From Sphingopyxis sp. YF1 (GTDB lineage: Bacteria > Pseudomonadota > Alphaproteobacteria > Sphingomonadales > Sphingomonadaceae): a stretch of 64,000 nt of DNA. The translations under genes and the position numbers were made by a program. How positions within the stretch are numbered: the stretch's first letter is position 1; each line of letters opens with the position of its first letter. Shown here piece after piece: positions 43,827 through 53,659 of the stretch. The stretch lies in NCBI RefSeq assembly GCF_022701295.1, contig NZ_CP033204.1, positions 930,001 through 994,000 of the forward strand, in the 5' to 3' direction. The notes under the pieces were generated by a model. It made no database searches and had not been told where the DNA came from. It was given only the letters and a program-made list of their open reading frames with translations.

Positions 43827-44810
43827 ATGCGTTTCCTGTCATTGTTCGGCGCGCTTTGTCTCGCCGCCATTCCCGTCGCTCATGCCGAGCCGACGTGGAC
43901 CATCGTGATCCACGGCGGCGCCGGCGGCATGGAGCGCGATCGCCTTACGCCCGAGCAAGACAAGGCCTTTCGAGACGGTTTGAACGCGGCGCTCGATGCC
44001 GGGTCCGGGGTTCTCGCCGCGAACGGCAGCGCGCTCGACGCGGTCGAGGCGGCGGTGCGGGTGCTCGAGGATAATCCGCGCTTCAACGCCGGTCGCGGCG
44101 CGGTGTTCACCTGGGAAGGGCGCAACGAACTCGACGCCGCGATCATGGACGGGCGGACGCGTGCGGCGGGAGCGGTCGCGGGGGTGACGCGGACACGCAA
44201 TCCGGTCGGCCTCGCGCGTGCGGTCATGGAGGACAGCCCGCATGTGTTCCTGGCGGGTGAAGGCGCCGACCGCTTTTCGCTGGAAAAAGGCCTGCCCCAG
44301 GTCGATCCGAGCTGGTTCGCGACCCCCGAACGGTTGCAGCAACTCGAGCGGATGAAGGCGGAAAAGCTGAGCTTCTATGACGTCGACCAGAAATATGGCA
44401 CCGTGGGTGCGGTCGCGATCGACGCGGCCGGTCATGTCGCTGCGGCAACCTCGACCGGCGGCCGGACGGGAAAGCGCTGGGGGCGTATCGGCGACGCGCC
44501 GGTCATCGGTGCCGGCACCTATGCCGACGACCGGGCCTGCGCGGTTTCCGCCACGGGCGCCGGCGAATATTTCATCCGCGTCGCCGCCGCGCACGAGATT
44601 TGCGTCCGCATCCGCCTGAAAGGCGAAACTCCGAAACAGGCGGCGGACGGCGTGATGGCCGAAATCGGACAGCTGGGCGGCACCGGCGGAGTGATCGTGA
44701 CCGGACCGGGCGGCACCGCCGACTGGTCGTTCAACACGCCGGGTATGCATCGTGGTAAGGCCTCCAGCACGGGCGAACGAGAAGTCGCGATCTACAAGGA
44801 CGAGGACTGA
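43827..44810 (+). CDS. Exported isoaspartyl peptidase/type 2 L-asparaginase
   Basis: 327 residues. Signal peptide 1-20 (MRFLSLFGALCLAAIPVAHA), so it is exported. The Ntn-hydrolase autocleavage site is G191-T192 in QKYGTVGAVAID; T192 becomes the nucleophile. STGGRTGKRWGRIGD and GAGTYADD follow as in EcAIII/IaaA. It cleaves beta-aspartyl dipeptides and asparagine. It is read in the same direction as DmpA and the oxidoreductase, 124 bases after them, and a hairpin follows. Confidence 0.94.
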   Translation: MRFLSLFGALCLAAIPVAHAEPTWTIVIHGGAGGMERDRLTPEQDKAFRDGLNAALDAGSGVLAANGSALDAVEAAVRVLEDNPRFNAGRGAVFTWEGRNELDAAIMDGRTRAAGAVAGVTRTRNPVGLARAVMEDSPHVFLAGEGADRFSLEKGLPQVDPSWFATPERLQQLERMKAEKLSFYDVDQKYGTVGAVAIDAAGHVAAATSTGGRTGKRWGRIGDAPVIGAGTYADDRACAVSATGAGEYFIRVAAAHEICVRIRLKGETPKQAADGVMAEIGQLGGTGGVIVTGPGGTADWSFNTPGMHRGKASSTGEREVAIYKDED

Positions 44811-44880
44811 CCGCTGGCGGGGCGCCCCGCCGAACGAGGGCGGTCGCACCGGTTCCCGCATGACAGGCGATCGCTGTGCG

Positions 44881-44907
44881 CGGCCGTCGGACTATGTCCG
44901 GCGGCCG
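44881..44907 (+). terminator. Possible terminator after the isoaspartyl peptidase gene
   Basis: A 12-bp stem (CGGCCGTCGGAC 44881-44892 with 44896-44907, one G-U pair) and a three-base loop, 70 bases after the stop. The following TCTGCGTTT is only weakly T-rich. Confidence 0.55.
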
Positions 44908-45027
44908 TCTGCGTTTGGATCGCGGGCGGCGTGAAGCGAATGGAGCGTGGCAGGCGGCGATAGGGTTTGGGTCAGGCCCGACGCCGCGACGTTCGGGTGC
45001 CGGAGAAGCATGGTCGACAGGATCTTG

Positions 45028-45044
45028 TATAGAAGTCTTCTATA
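45028..45044. promoter_or_regulatory. Second TATAGA-N5-TCTATA palindrome
   Basis: TATAGAAG-T-CTTCTATA: perfect 8-bp arms around one base. It shares arms and 17-bp length with the site at 41177-41193. It is 478 bases before the TonB receptor start, far for a simple activator site, so either the promoter lies here with a long leader or an unrecognised short transcript starts here. Confidence 0.72.
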
Positions 45045-45521
45045 TGTTGGGGAAGCCTTGATATTGGCCTTGCCCTGCTTCCGCGGGTCAAACTCCTGTG
45101 ATCGGTCGCCCTGTTCTGCTCGGTCGACCAGCAGCTGTTTCACGCTCCGACTGTCGCGGACGGATTGGCGGGTTGCCCGCTCCATTCGCGATACATCCGG
45201 AGCCGACCAGAAAGGAGCGCGGAGCAACGCGGTCGCTGCCTGTTTCCAGGATTCTTGCCGGTTCGCGAGTTGCGGGCGCCAAAAAGCGCCGGTTCCGGCC
45301 GTCAATGAATCAGGCGGAGCTTCGCGGGCATTTCGCATGGCAGCCGAGAATGGGATTTTGTTGCCGGAACGAACGAATTTTCGTGTGAAATATCCGAATA
45401 TTCTTTGGTTCTGGACGGTTTTGTCTGGAGGAACGGGATGATTCAAAGGGCGGGATAACGTCTGTTTCATCCCATAATTGATGCGCAACGTCGCCCGTAG
45501 GACGGGGAATAGGGGGTTAAG

Positions 45522-48407
45522 GTGGTAAGTCTCAGGAAATCTTTTGCGGTCGCGCTGATGACGATGGTGTCGAGCACGGCGATGGCGCAGGATCTCGCGT
45601 CGGGTACCGGCGCTGACGCGGTAGACGAAGGCGAGAGCATCGTCGTCACCGGCACGCGCATCAAGCAGGACGGTTTTTCGGCAACGGTGCCGATCAGCGT
45701 GCTCGGCGGCGAGGAACTGGAAGCGTCGGGCAAGACCGACCTCGGCCAGATCCTGGCCGAAATGCCGGGCGTCAACCTGGTCGACACGACCGTCGGCCAG
45801 CCGAACGGGACGATCCAGAACGCGGGCACCAGCACGGTCGCGCTGCGCGGGCTGTCGAGTTCGCGCACGCTGACCCTGATCAACGGCCGCCGCACGGTCG
45901 CCAACGCCGCCAACCGCAGCGTGGTCAGCCTCAACACCATCCCCGTCGACTTCATCGAACGCGTTGACGTGATCACCGGCGCCGCGTCGGCGGTCTATGG
46001 GTCGGACGCGATCGCGGGCGTGGTCAACGTCATCACCGAATCGAAGCTCGAAGGGCTGCGCCTGCGCGGCCGTATCGGTTCGGCGCTGACCGGCGGCGGT
46101 GGCGCCGAAGAGGCGATGGTCGCGGCGACCTTCGGCACCAAATTCGGCGACGGACGCGGCTATTTCGCGATCAGCGGCAGCTGGGATGACGATGGCGGCC
46201 TGCTGGCGCGCGACCGCCTGGCCCGCGCGACGAAGAACTGGACCTTCGCAGCGGGGACCAACACGATCACCGATCCCGCACTCAGCACCGATACGCCCGG
46301 TGGTCGCTTCCGCGGCGGTGCTTTCTTCTACGACGATGCCGGCACGCTGCAGCGCAACTTCGTCACCAACCGCGACGGCTATAATGACCGGTTTGACGAC
46401 ACGCTGCGCCTGCCGCGGACCGTCACCGCGGTCGCGGCCAAGGCCAGCTTCGAATTTTCGGATGCCTTCGTTCCCTATGTCGAGGTCCAGTTTTCGGACC
46501 TCGACACCTTCTACACCCGCGCGCCCTATGGCTATCGCGATTCGAGCACGGTCTTCCTGCGCGATGAGATCGGGGTGCCGCTTCCCGGCCTGCCGACCTT
46601 CGCCATTGGCCGCATCTCACGCGATAACCCCTTCGTTCCCGCCGAAATCCGTGCGGGTGCGCCTGCCAGCGGCATCGACTGGCGCCGCCGGTTCGACGAA
46701 CTGGGCAACCGCGACACGATCAGCGACCGCGACACGCTGCGCGTCTGGGGCGGTGTTCGCGGCAAGCTCGGCGGCGACTGGACCTATGACGCCACCTATA
46801 CCTACGGCACCTTCGATCAGGTCCAGCAGCGGCTCAACAACATCAACCTGCAGAATCTGAAATACGCCCTCGATGCCGAGCGTCTGCCGAGCGGTGCGAT
46901 CCAGTGCCGCGATGCGACCGCGCGCGCGGCAGGCTGCGTTCCGATCAACCTGTTCGGGGTCGGTACGATCACGTCGGATGCCGCGAATTATATCCGGCTC
47001 GATTCGACCTTTACGACCAAATTGCGCCAGGACGTGTTCCAGGCCTTTGCCACCGGTTCGATCTTCGAGCTCCCCGCGGGCAAGGTGCAGCTCGCGGTCG
47101 GCGGCGAATATCGCCGCGAAAAAGGCACGTCGGGCAGCGATGCGCTGACGCTGTCGAGCATCTCGAACGTCGCAGCGGTGCCAAGCTTCAGCGGCAGCTT
47201 CAACGTCAAGGAAGCCTTTGCCGAACTGTCGGTTCCGGTGCTCAGCGGCAAACCCTTCTTCGAAGAGTTGAAGGTCGATTTCGCGGGCCGCATCTCCGAC
47301 TATAGCCAGAAGAATGTCGGCACCGTGTACAGCTATCACGCGGGGGCCGACTGGATGCCGGTCGAGGGGCTGCGCATTCGCACCCAATATGGCACGGCGC
47401 AGCGCGCGCCGAGCCTTCCCGAACTCTATTCGCCGCCGCGCGACGATACCGACACCGTCGTCGACATCTGTTCGGGCATCACCGCTGCGACGACCGGGAC
47501 GGTCGCGGTCAACTGCCGCAGCAACGCGGGCATCGCCGCGGCGATCGCCTCGAACGGTGTGTTCACCCAGTCGACGACGTCGATCCAGTCGCCGAACATG
47601 GGCAGCCTCGCGCTGCGCGAGGAAAAGGGCACGACCTTCACGCTCGGTGCGGTGCTGTCGCCGCGCGCGCTGCCGGGTCTCAACTTGTCGGTCGACTATT
47701 ATAACATCAAGGTCACGAACGCGATCTCGGCGCTCGATAACGAAATCCTGCTGCGGCAATGCTATTCGGACGCTTCGAATTTCGCGGGCAACGAATTCTG
47801 CCAGTCGGTCATCCGCGGCGCCGACGGCCAGATCTTGCAGATCAACCAGGTCCCGCAGAACCTCGATCGGATCTCGACCTCGGGTATCGACACCTCGCTC
47901 GCCTATCGCCTGCCGCTCACGGGCGTTGGCGTGACGGGTGACCTGCGCTTCGATGTCAACTGGACGCATGTCATCAAGAAGGAAACCCAGTATCAGGGGA
48001 TCAACGGCACCGAGATTTCGGACAACAACGGCCAGATCTCCTCGCCGGCCGACGTTGTCCGCGCGCGCGTCGGTTATACGAACAAGCTGTGGAACATCGA
48101 CTGGCGCGTTCGCTACATCGGCCCGATGGTGTCGTCGAACGATCGCGTCGCGGCGGCCAAGGCGGCGGGTTTCGCCAATCCGCTCTACCTCAACTACAAG
48201 GCCTATTGGCGCCACGACATCGGTGCCAGCATCCGTCCGGAGTTCGGCGGTGGCAAATGGCGCCTGTCGGTGGGCATCACCAACCTGTTCAACAAGACGG
48301 GGCCGAACGTGCCCGAAGGCGCTACCCCCTATGACGACAACGGCTATATCCTCGATTATGGCGTCGTCGGACGGTCGGGTTTCGCCTCGATCGAGGTGAA
48401 GTTCTGA
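45522..48407 (+). CDS. TonB-dependent outer-membrane receptor (Oar/peptide-type)
   Basis: 961 residues from a GTG start with AGGGGGTTAAG upstream. Signal peptide ends MVSSTAMAQ; TonB box ESIVVTGTRIKQDGF. Plug with VALRGLSSSRTLTLINGRRT and RVDVITGAASAVYGSDAIAG, and a large barrel ending FASIEVKF. GTRI-x(n)-GRRT-type receptors are abundant in sphingomonads and often import peptides or sugars. Its position inside the peptidase cluster suggests peptide uptake. The hydrolase gene starts at its stop (TGATG overlap). Confidence 0.93.
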   Translation: MVSLRKSFAVALMTMVSSTAMAQDLASGTGADAVDEGESIVVTGTRIKQDGFSATVPISVLGGEELEASGKTDLGQILAEMPGVNLVDTTVGQPNGTIQNAGTSTVALRGLSSSRTLTLINGRRTVANAANRSVVSLNTIPVDFIERVDVITGAASAVYGSDAIAGVVNVITESKLEGLRLRGRIGSALTGGGGAEEAMVAATFGTKFGDGRGYFAISGSWDDDGGLLARDRLARATKNWTFAAGTNTITDPALSTDTPGGRFRGGAFFYDDAGTLQRNFVTNRDGYNDRFDDTLRLPRTVTAVAAKASFEFSDAFVPYVEVQFSDLDTFYTRAPYGYRDSSTVFLRDEIGVPLPGLPTFAIGRISRDNPFVPAEIRAGAPASGIDWRRRFDELGNRDTISDRDTLRVWGGVRGKLGGDWTYDATYTYGTFDQVQQRLNNINLQNLKYALDAERLPSGAIQCRDATARAAGCVPINLFGVGTITSDAANYIRLDSTFTTKLRQDVFQAFATGSIFELPAGKVQLAVGGEYRREKGTSGSDALTLSSISNVAAVPSFSGSFNVKEAFAELSVPVLSGKPFFEELKVDFAGRISDYSQKNVGTVYSYHAGADWMPVEGLRIRTQYGTAQRAPSLPELYSPPRDDTDTVVDICSGITAATTGTVAVNCRSNAGIAAAIASNGVFTQSTTSIQSPNMGSLALREEKGTTFTLGAVLSPRALPGLNLSVDYYNIKVTNAISALDNEILLRQCYSDASNFAGNEFCQSVIRGADGQILQINQVPQNLDRISTSGIDTSLAYRLPLTGVGVTGDLRFDVNWTHVIKKETQYQGINGTEISDNNGQISSPADVVRARVGYTNKLWNIDWRVRYIGPMVSSNDRVAAAKAAGFANPLYLNYKAYWRHDIGASIRPEFGGGKWRLSVGITNLFNKTGPNVPEGATPYDDNGYILDYGVVGRSGFASIEVKF

Positions 48408-49345
48408 TGCGCGCGCGGCAAGCCATCGCACGCACGCTCGGTCTTGCGACGCTTGCTCTGACGGTGGCGGGGGGCGTTTTTCTGCCCGCCGCCCCGGCCG
48501 GGGCGGCACCTGCAGCGGCGAAGGGCAGCAAGGCGCCGGCCTCGCCTGACCTAAAGTCCGGGACAGGAAGCTTTCTCTTCACGGGCTGGGCCGGCAAGCC
48601 GCTGCGCGTCCATTACTATCGGCCCGACAAGGTGACCGAGACGACGCGCATCCTGTTCGTCATCCACGGCGCCGGTCGCAACGCCGACGGCTATCGCGAC
48701 GCCTGGGTCCCCTATGCCACCGAAGGGCAATATATCGTCCTGACCCCCGAATATTCGATGGCCGATTTCCCGACCTCGCTGACCTACAATGTCGGCCATA
48801 TCGTCGACGAAACGGGGCATCCGCGGCCGCGCGAGCAATGGTCGTTCGCGTCGATCGAGCCGATGTTCGACCTCGTTCGCAAGGCGACGGGAACCAAGGT
48901 TCCGCAATATGCGATCTACGGCCACTCGGCGGGCGGGCAGTTCGTGCACCGCTTCGTCGAACTCTGGCCCGATGCCCGCTACAGCCGGGCGGTCGCAGCG
49001 AATGCCGGCTGGTACACGATGCCCGATCTGGCGATCAAATATCCCTATGGCCTGAAGGACGCGCCGACCGATGCGGCGGGGCTGAAGGCGACGCTGGAAC
49101 GGCCGCTGACGATTCTGCTCGGAACGGCGGATACCGATCCCAACCATCACCAGTTGTCGCGCACCCCCGAAGCGATGACACAAGGCGCCCACCGGTTGGC
49201 GCGCGGCGAGTTCTTCCATGCCTATGGCCGCAAGGTCGCGCACGAACTGGGCGCCAAATTCGCGTGGAAGCTCGATTATGCGCTTGGCATTGCGCACAGC
49301 AATACGGGGATGAGCCAATACGCCCAGAAGCTCGTCTGGGAATAG
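48407..49345 (+). CDS. Exported alpha/beta hydrolase (PHB-depolymerase-like)
   Basis: 312 residues. Signal peptide about 1-33, then a serine hydrolase fold: HGAG oxyanion strand (FVIHGAGRNADGYRD), nucleophile S174 in YGHSAGGQFV, acid probably in LLGTADTDPNH and histidine near the C-terminus (GIAHSNTGM). It could be an esterase or a peptidase. The ATG overlaps the TonB receptor stop by one base, so the two are co-expressed and probably act on the same substrate. Confidence 0.86.
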   Translation: MRARQAIARTLGLATLALTVAGGVFLPAAPAGAAPAAAKGSKAPASPDLKSGTGSFLFTGWAGKPLRVHYYRPDKVTETTRILFVIHGAGRNADGYRDAWVPYATEGQYIVLTPEYSMADFPTSLTYNVGHIVDETGHPRPREQWSFASIEPMFDLVRKATGTKVPQYAIYGHSAGGQFVHRFVELWPDARYSRAVAANAGWYTMPDLAIKYPYGLKDAPTDAAGLKATLERPLTILLGTADTDPNHHQLSRTPEAMTQGAHRLARGEFFHAYGRKVAHELGAKFAWKLDYALGIAHSNTGMSQYAQKLVWE

Positions 49346-49487
49346 CGGCGGGGCCGGGGCGGTGCCGGGGCCGGTGACCGTCCGCAGTTCGCGGAGGCGC
49401 GCGCGTTCGCGTGGTGATCGTGCGCGCTGATCCGGTGTTTGCGCCGCCGTTGGCGGGGCAAGCCGTATTCCGTCAGGAGGACGCACC

Positions 49488-50810
49488 ATGGCAAAGCGCT
49501 TGACGCTCTACATCTTCGTCGGCCTTGCGCTCGGCCTGCTTGTCGGCTGGGCGATCAACGCCGCGCTCGCCGACGGTACCGCCGCCGGACAGGCCGAGCT
49601 CGCGACGATCGCCAGCTATTTTTCGGTCGTCAGCAACCTGTTCTTGCGGTTGATCAAGATGATCATCGCGCCGCTGGTGTTCGCCACCTTGGTGTCGGGC
49701 ATCGTCCATATGGCGGATACCTCGGCGCTTGGGCGGATCGGCGGGCGGGCGCTCGGCTGGTTCGTCGGCGCCAGCTTCGTCTCGCTTCTGCTCGGCCTGT
49801 TGCTGGTCAATGTCTTCAAACCCGGCGTCGGTCTCGATCTCGACCTGCCGGTGGCGACCGCGTCGGCCGATATCGCGACCGCCGATTTCAGTATCGCCAA
49901 ATTCGTTACTCACCTTGTCCCTACATCGATGTTCGATGCGATGGCGAACAACGAAATTCTGCAGATCGTGGTGCTGTCGCTGTTCGTTGGCGTCGGCATC
50001 ACCAGCTTGGGTAGCGGCGGCCGGCGGCTTGCCGGCCTGGTCGAGGAAATGGTCGCGGTGATGCTGAAGATCACCGAATATGTGATGCGCGTCGCGCCGA
50101 TCGCGGTGTTCGCGGCCGTCGCCGCCGCTGTGATCGAGCGCGGCGTCGGGATCGTCGTCACCTTCGGCTATTTCATCGGGGTCTTCTATCTTGGGCTTGC
50201 CGCGCTGTGGTTGGTGCTGCTCGCGGCTGCATGGGCGCTTCTGCGTGCCAACCCGGTCGCGCTGCTGCGGCATATCCGAGAACCGATCCTGCTCGCCTTT
50301 TCGACCGCCTCGTCCGAAGCCGCCTTTCCGCGCACGCTCGAGGCACTCGACCGCAGCGGTGTGCCGCGCCGGATTTCCAGCTTCGTGCTGCCGCTCGGCT
50401 ATTCGTTCAACCTCGACGGATCGATGATGTACATGGCCTTTGCGATCATGTTCATCGCGCAGGCCTATGGCGTCGAAATGGATTTGTGGCAGCAATTCTC
50501 CGTGCTGCTGATCCTGATGGTGACGTCGAAGGGGGTGGCGGGTGTGCCGCGCGCGAGCTTGGTGGTGGTCGCGGCGACGCTGTCGTTCGTCAACCTGCCC
50601 GAGGCCGGGCTGTTGCTCGTGCTCGCGATCGACCATTTCCTCGACATGGGGCGCACGGCGACCAACGTCGTCGGCAACGCGGTCGCCTGTACCGCGGTCG
50701 CGCGCTGGGAGGGTGTGCTGGGGATCGAAGAGGGGGACGGACGCGCCGCAATGCCTGTACCTTCGCCCATGACACTTGAAATCGAAACTCCGCCGGTCTC
50801 CAAGACCTGA
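49488..50810 (+). CDS. Dicarboxylate/amino acid:cation symporter (DAACS family)
   Basis: 440 residues, eight membrane helices plus two hairpin loops. Family signatures: FLRLIKMIIAPLVFATLVSG (about 53-72), FSTASSEAAFPRTLEAL (the Ser-rich hairpin) and GYSFNLDGSMMYMAF. VTSKGVAGVPRASLVVVAAT and ATNVVGNAVACTAVARWEG match GltP/GltT. It imports aspartate, glutamate or similar acids with H+ or Na+. In this cluster it would take up the amino acids released by periplasmic peptidases. Ribosome-binding site GGAGG at about 49477. Confidence 0.94.
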   Translation: MAKRLTLYIFVGLALGLLVGWAINAALADGTAAGQAELATIASYFSVVSNLFLRLIKMIIAPLVFATLVSGIVHMADTSALGRIGGRALGWFVGASFVSLLLGLLLVNVFKPGVGLDLDLPVATASADIATADFSIAKFVTHLVPTSMFDAMANNEILQIVVLSLFVGVGITSLGSGGRRLAGLVEEMVAVMLKITEYVMRVAPIAVFAAVAAAVIERGVGIVVTFGYFIGVFYLGLAALWLVLLAAAWALLRANPVALLRHIREPILLAFSTASSEAAFPRTLEALDRSGVPRRISSFVLPLGYSFNLDGSMMYMAFAIMFIAQAYGVEMDLWQQFSVLLILMVTSKGVAGVPRASLVVVAATLSFVNLPEAGLLLVLAIDHFLDMGRTATNVVGNAVACTAVARWEGVLGIEEGDGRAAMPVPSPMTLEIETPPVSKT

Positions 50811-50844
50811 ATGGCATTCTCCCCTTTTTGCGAAAGGAATATTC

Positions 50845-52122
50845 ATGCGTAACACGGCGTTGCTGACCCTTGCCGCGCTCCTGCTGGCGGCTTCGCCCGC
50901 GCAGGCGGCGCCGAAGGTGAAACCCGAAGCGGTGCTCAAGACCAAGGGTTATGGCACGGCGATCAAGATTCTCGATCGCGACCACGACCGGCTGATCGAC
51001 GAGATCGTCAAGCTGACCGAAATTCCGGCGCCGCCGTTCAAGGAAGCCGCGCGCGCTGCCGCCTACGCCGAAATGCTGAAGGATGCGGGGCTTCAGGACG
51101 TCGAGATCGACGCCGAGGGCAATGCGATGGGCGTCTATCGTGGCACCGGTCCGGCCGGCGGTCCCGCGGTGATGATCGCCGCGCACCTCGACACCGTCTT
51201 CCCCGAAGGCACGCCGATCAAGGTCCGCCGCGACGGTACGCGCCTCTATGCTCCCGGCATCGGTGACGACACGCGCAGCCTGGCCGTGCTGCTCGCCTAT
51301 GCACGCGCGATGAAGGAGGCCGGCATCAAGGTGAAGCAGGACATCATCTTCGTCGGCAATGTCGGGGAAGAGGGACCGGGCGACCTTCGCGGCGTCCGTT
51401 ACCTGCTCACCAAGGGCAAGTACAAGGACCGGGTGAAGGCCTTTTTCTCAATGGACGGAACCGACGCGTCGCGCATCGTCACCGGCGGCGTCGGCTCGAA
51501 ACGCTATCGTATCACCTACAAGGGGCCCGGCGGTCACAGCTATGGCGCCTTCGGGCTGGTCAACCCGATGGCGGCGATGAGCCAGACGGTCGTCGATTTC
51601 TACAAGATCCCCGTCCCCGCCAAGCCCAAGACGACCTATGCCGCCAGCGTCACCGGCGGCGGGACTTCGGTCAATTCGATCCCGAACGAAGTGTATATGG
51701 AATTCGACATGCGCTCGGAAAACCCCGCGGAACTCGCCAAGGTCGAGCAGGCGTTTCTCGCAATCGTCCAAAAGAGCGTCGAGGGTGAGAATGCCGCACG
51801 CTCGACCAGGGAAGGGCCGATCACCGCCGACGTCAAGATGATCGGCGATCGTCCGGCGGGCCAGACTGCGGCGACCGAACAGATCGTCCGCAACGCCGAC
51901 GCGATCATCCGCGCCAACGGGCTCGAGCCGCGGCCGTCCTTCTCGTCGACCGATTCGAACATGCCGATGAGCCTCGGGATTCCCGCAGTGACGATCGGCT
52001 CGGGCGGGCAAGGCGCACGCGCGCACTCGCTCGACGAATGGATTGACGTCGAAAAGACGAAGAGCCTGCACGGCGCCACCGTCGGTCTCGGCATCCTCCT
52101 CGCGACCGCAGGCGCCCAGTGA
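50845..52122 (+). CDS. Exported M20 family metallopeptidase
   Basis: 425 residues from the ATG at 50845 (MRNTALLTLAALLLAASPAQ, a clear signal peptide); GAAAGGA lies 12 bases upstream. Zinc-site motifs: H114 and D116 (IAAHLDTVF), D141 (GIGDDTRS) and E175-E176 (GNVGEEGPGD). Dimerisation domain about 215-330 (KGPGGHSYGAFG). C-terminal HSLDEWIDV supplies the last ligand region. Probable periplasmic di- or tripeptidase. Its stop overlaps the CapA gene start (GTGA). Confidence 0.93.
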   Translation: MRNTALLTLAALLLAASPAQAAPKVKPEAVLKTKGYGTAIKILDRDHDRLIDEIVKLTEIPAPPFKEAARAAAYAEMLKDAGLQDVEIDAEGNAMGVYRGTGPAGGPAVMIAAHLDTVFPEGTPIKVRRDGTRLYAPGIGDDTRSLAVLLAYARAMKEAGIKVKQDIIFVGNVGEEGPGDLRGVRYLLTKGKYKDRVKAFFSMDGTDASRIVTGGVGSKRYRITYKGPGGHSYGAFGLVNPMAAMSQTVVDFYKIPVPAKPKTTYAASVTGGGTSVNSIPNEVYMEFDMRSENPAELAKVEQAFLAIVQKSVEGENAARSTREGPITADVKMIGDRPAGQTAATEQIVRNADAIIRANGLEPRPSFSSTDSNMPMSLGIPAVTIGSGGQGARAHSLDEWIDVEKTKSLHGATVGLGILLATAGAQ

Positions 52123-53561
52123 CCCGGGGCCGGTCGCGCCGCTTCCGTGTCCTGCGGGTCGCCGGCAGCGGGGTGGCCGGCCTCGCTGCTGCACTCGCGC
52201 TGTCGCTGGCGGCGCAGGAAAAGCTCGAAACGCCCCCCGTGCCGACGGTGCCGGTCGCCGACGGCTTCACCATCGCCGGCGCGGGTGACCTCATCTATCT
52301 GCGCCCGATGCTCGCGACGATCGAGGCGCGCAGCCCCGACCTGCTGCGGCTGCTTCGCGGCGCCGACGTGACCTTCGGCAATTTCGAGACGAGCGTGATC
52401 GACCTTGCCGAAACGCAGGCGGTGCCGCAGGCGGAATCGGGCGGCACCTGGATGCACGCCGACCCCGGCGTGCCCGCCGACGTGCGCGCGATGGGCTTCA
52501 CCATCGTCAGCCACGCGAACAATCATGCGACCGACTGGGGCGTCGAGGGGATGGCGGAAACGGGCCGCGCGCTGACAGCGGCAAAACTCGTCTGGGCGGG
52601 CACCGGCAAGACCATGGCCGCCGCCCGCGCGCCGCGCTATCTCGATACCGCCAAGGGGCGCGTGGCGATCGTCGCCGCCACATCCACCTTCACACCGATG
52701 TCGGTCGCGGCCGATCCGGTCGGCAGTGTACCGGGGCGCCCGGGGGTCAACAGCCTGCGCACCCGGCGCTCGGCGATCGTGTCGCCGGCTGCGATCGATG
52801 CGCTCGCCGATCTCGCCGCGCGCTCGCCGCTGCGCAGCGATGGCCGCAAGGCCGACGGCGTCACCCTGATGGGCAGCCACTACATGCCCGGGACTGCGGG
52901 CGAAGGAAAACTCGCCTTCAGCTATCGCCCGAACCAGCGCGACGTGGACCAGAATCTGATGTCGGTCCGGCAAGCGAAGCAGAACGGCAATTTTGTCATC
53001 TTCTCGGTCCACAATCACGAACCGTCGAACGCGTCGCAGGAACCCGCCGGCTTCGCGATCAAGCTGGCGCACGACGTGATCGACGCGGGCGCCGACGTCT
53101 ATATGGGCCACGGTCCGCACCAGCTGCGCGGGATCGAGATCTACAAGGGGCGGCCGATCTTCTATTCGCTCGGCAACTTCGCGATGATGAACAATTCGCT
53201 CGACGAAATTCCCGACGACATGTTCCAGCAATATGGCGTCGAACCGGGCGCCGCCACCGTTCCCGAGCTGTTGCAGGCGCGCAACGCGCGATCATTTTCG
53301 GATCCCAACCTGTATGAATCGGTGATCGCGACCAGCCGCTATGTCGGCGGGCAGGTGGTCGAGATCAGGCTGTATCCGATCGATCTTGGCGTCGATGCGC
53401 AGGGGGCGGGTAAGGGCGTTCCCGCGATGGCCTCGCCTGCGCGCGGGCAAACCATCCTCGAACGACTGCAACGGCTCTCGGCGCCGTTCGGAACGACGAT
53501 CGTCATCGAAAGGGGCATCGGGATCATCCGGGTAGGCGAAGGTGGAAGCGGGCGCCGGTAA
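52119..53561 (+). CDS. CapA-family (PGA_cap) metallophosphatase-fold protein
   Basis: 480 residues; GTG start overlapping the M20 stop. An N-terminal hydrophobic segment (about 13-32) anchors or exports it. PGA_cap motifs: GAGDLIYLRP (about 54), FGNFETSVID, SHANNHATDWGVEG, SVHNHEPSN and GHGPHQLRGIEIY. CapA/PgsA proteins belong to poly-gamma-glutamate systems; many members of this fold have unknown roles. Beside an isoaspartyl peptidase and an M20 peptidase, a role on an unusual amide polymer or peptide is plausible, but this is speculation. Confidence 0.87.
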   Translation: MTRGRSRRFRVLRVAGSGVAGLAAALALSLAAQEKLETPPVPTVPVADGFTIAGAGDLIYLRPMLATIEARSPDLLRLLRGADVTFGNFETSVIDLAETQAVPQAESGGTWMHADPGVPADVRAMGFTIVSHANNHATDWGVEGMAETGRALTAAKLVWAGTGKTMAAARAPRYLDTAKGRVAIVAATSTFTPMSVAADPVGSVPGRPGVNSLRTRRSAIVSPAAIDALADLAARSPLRSDGRKADGVTLMGSHYMPGTAGEGKLAFSYRPNQRDVDQNLMSVRQAKQNGNFVIFSVHNHEPSNASQEPAGFAIKLAHDVIDAGADVYMGHGPHQLRGIEIYKGRPIFYSLGNFAMMNNSLDEIPDDMFQQYGVEPGAATVPELLQARNARSFSDPNLYESVIATSRYVGGQVVEIRLYPIDLGVDAQGAGKGVPAMASPARGQTILERLQRLSAPFGTTIVIERGIGIIRVGEGGSGRR

Positions 53562-53659
53562 TCCCTTGCCCGTCGGGTTGCCGTCGCATGAAGTGGCATG
53601 AGCGCGCTTGCTGCCGCGACGGCGTTCGGCGACAAGGACGACCCCAAAGGTAGGATGGC

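Larger units (their letters stand above)
44811..45521. other. 711-bp non-coding region ahead of the TonB receptor
   Basis: No convincing gene: overlapping frames of 165-198 codons exist on both strands but have no family-like sequence. It contains a 12-bp hairpin (44881-44907), the LysR-type palindrome (45028-45044) and a small dyad AATAT-CCGA-ATATT (45389-45402), and becomes AT-rich toward the receptor. A long 5' leader or a small RNA is possible. Confidence 0.5.

Noticed and set aside
44892..45488. Possible 198-residue protein in the gap before the TonB receptor
   Set aside because: No signal, domain or ribosome-binding site, composition unlike neighbouring genes, and it would cover the LysR-type palindrome.
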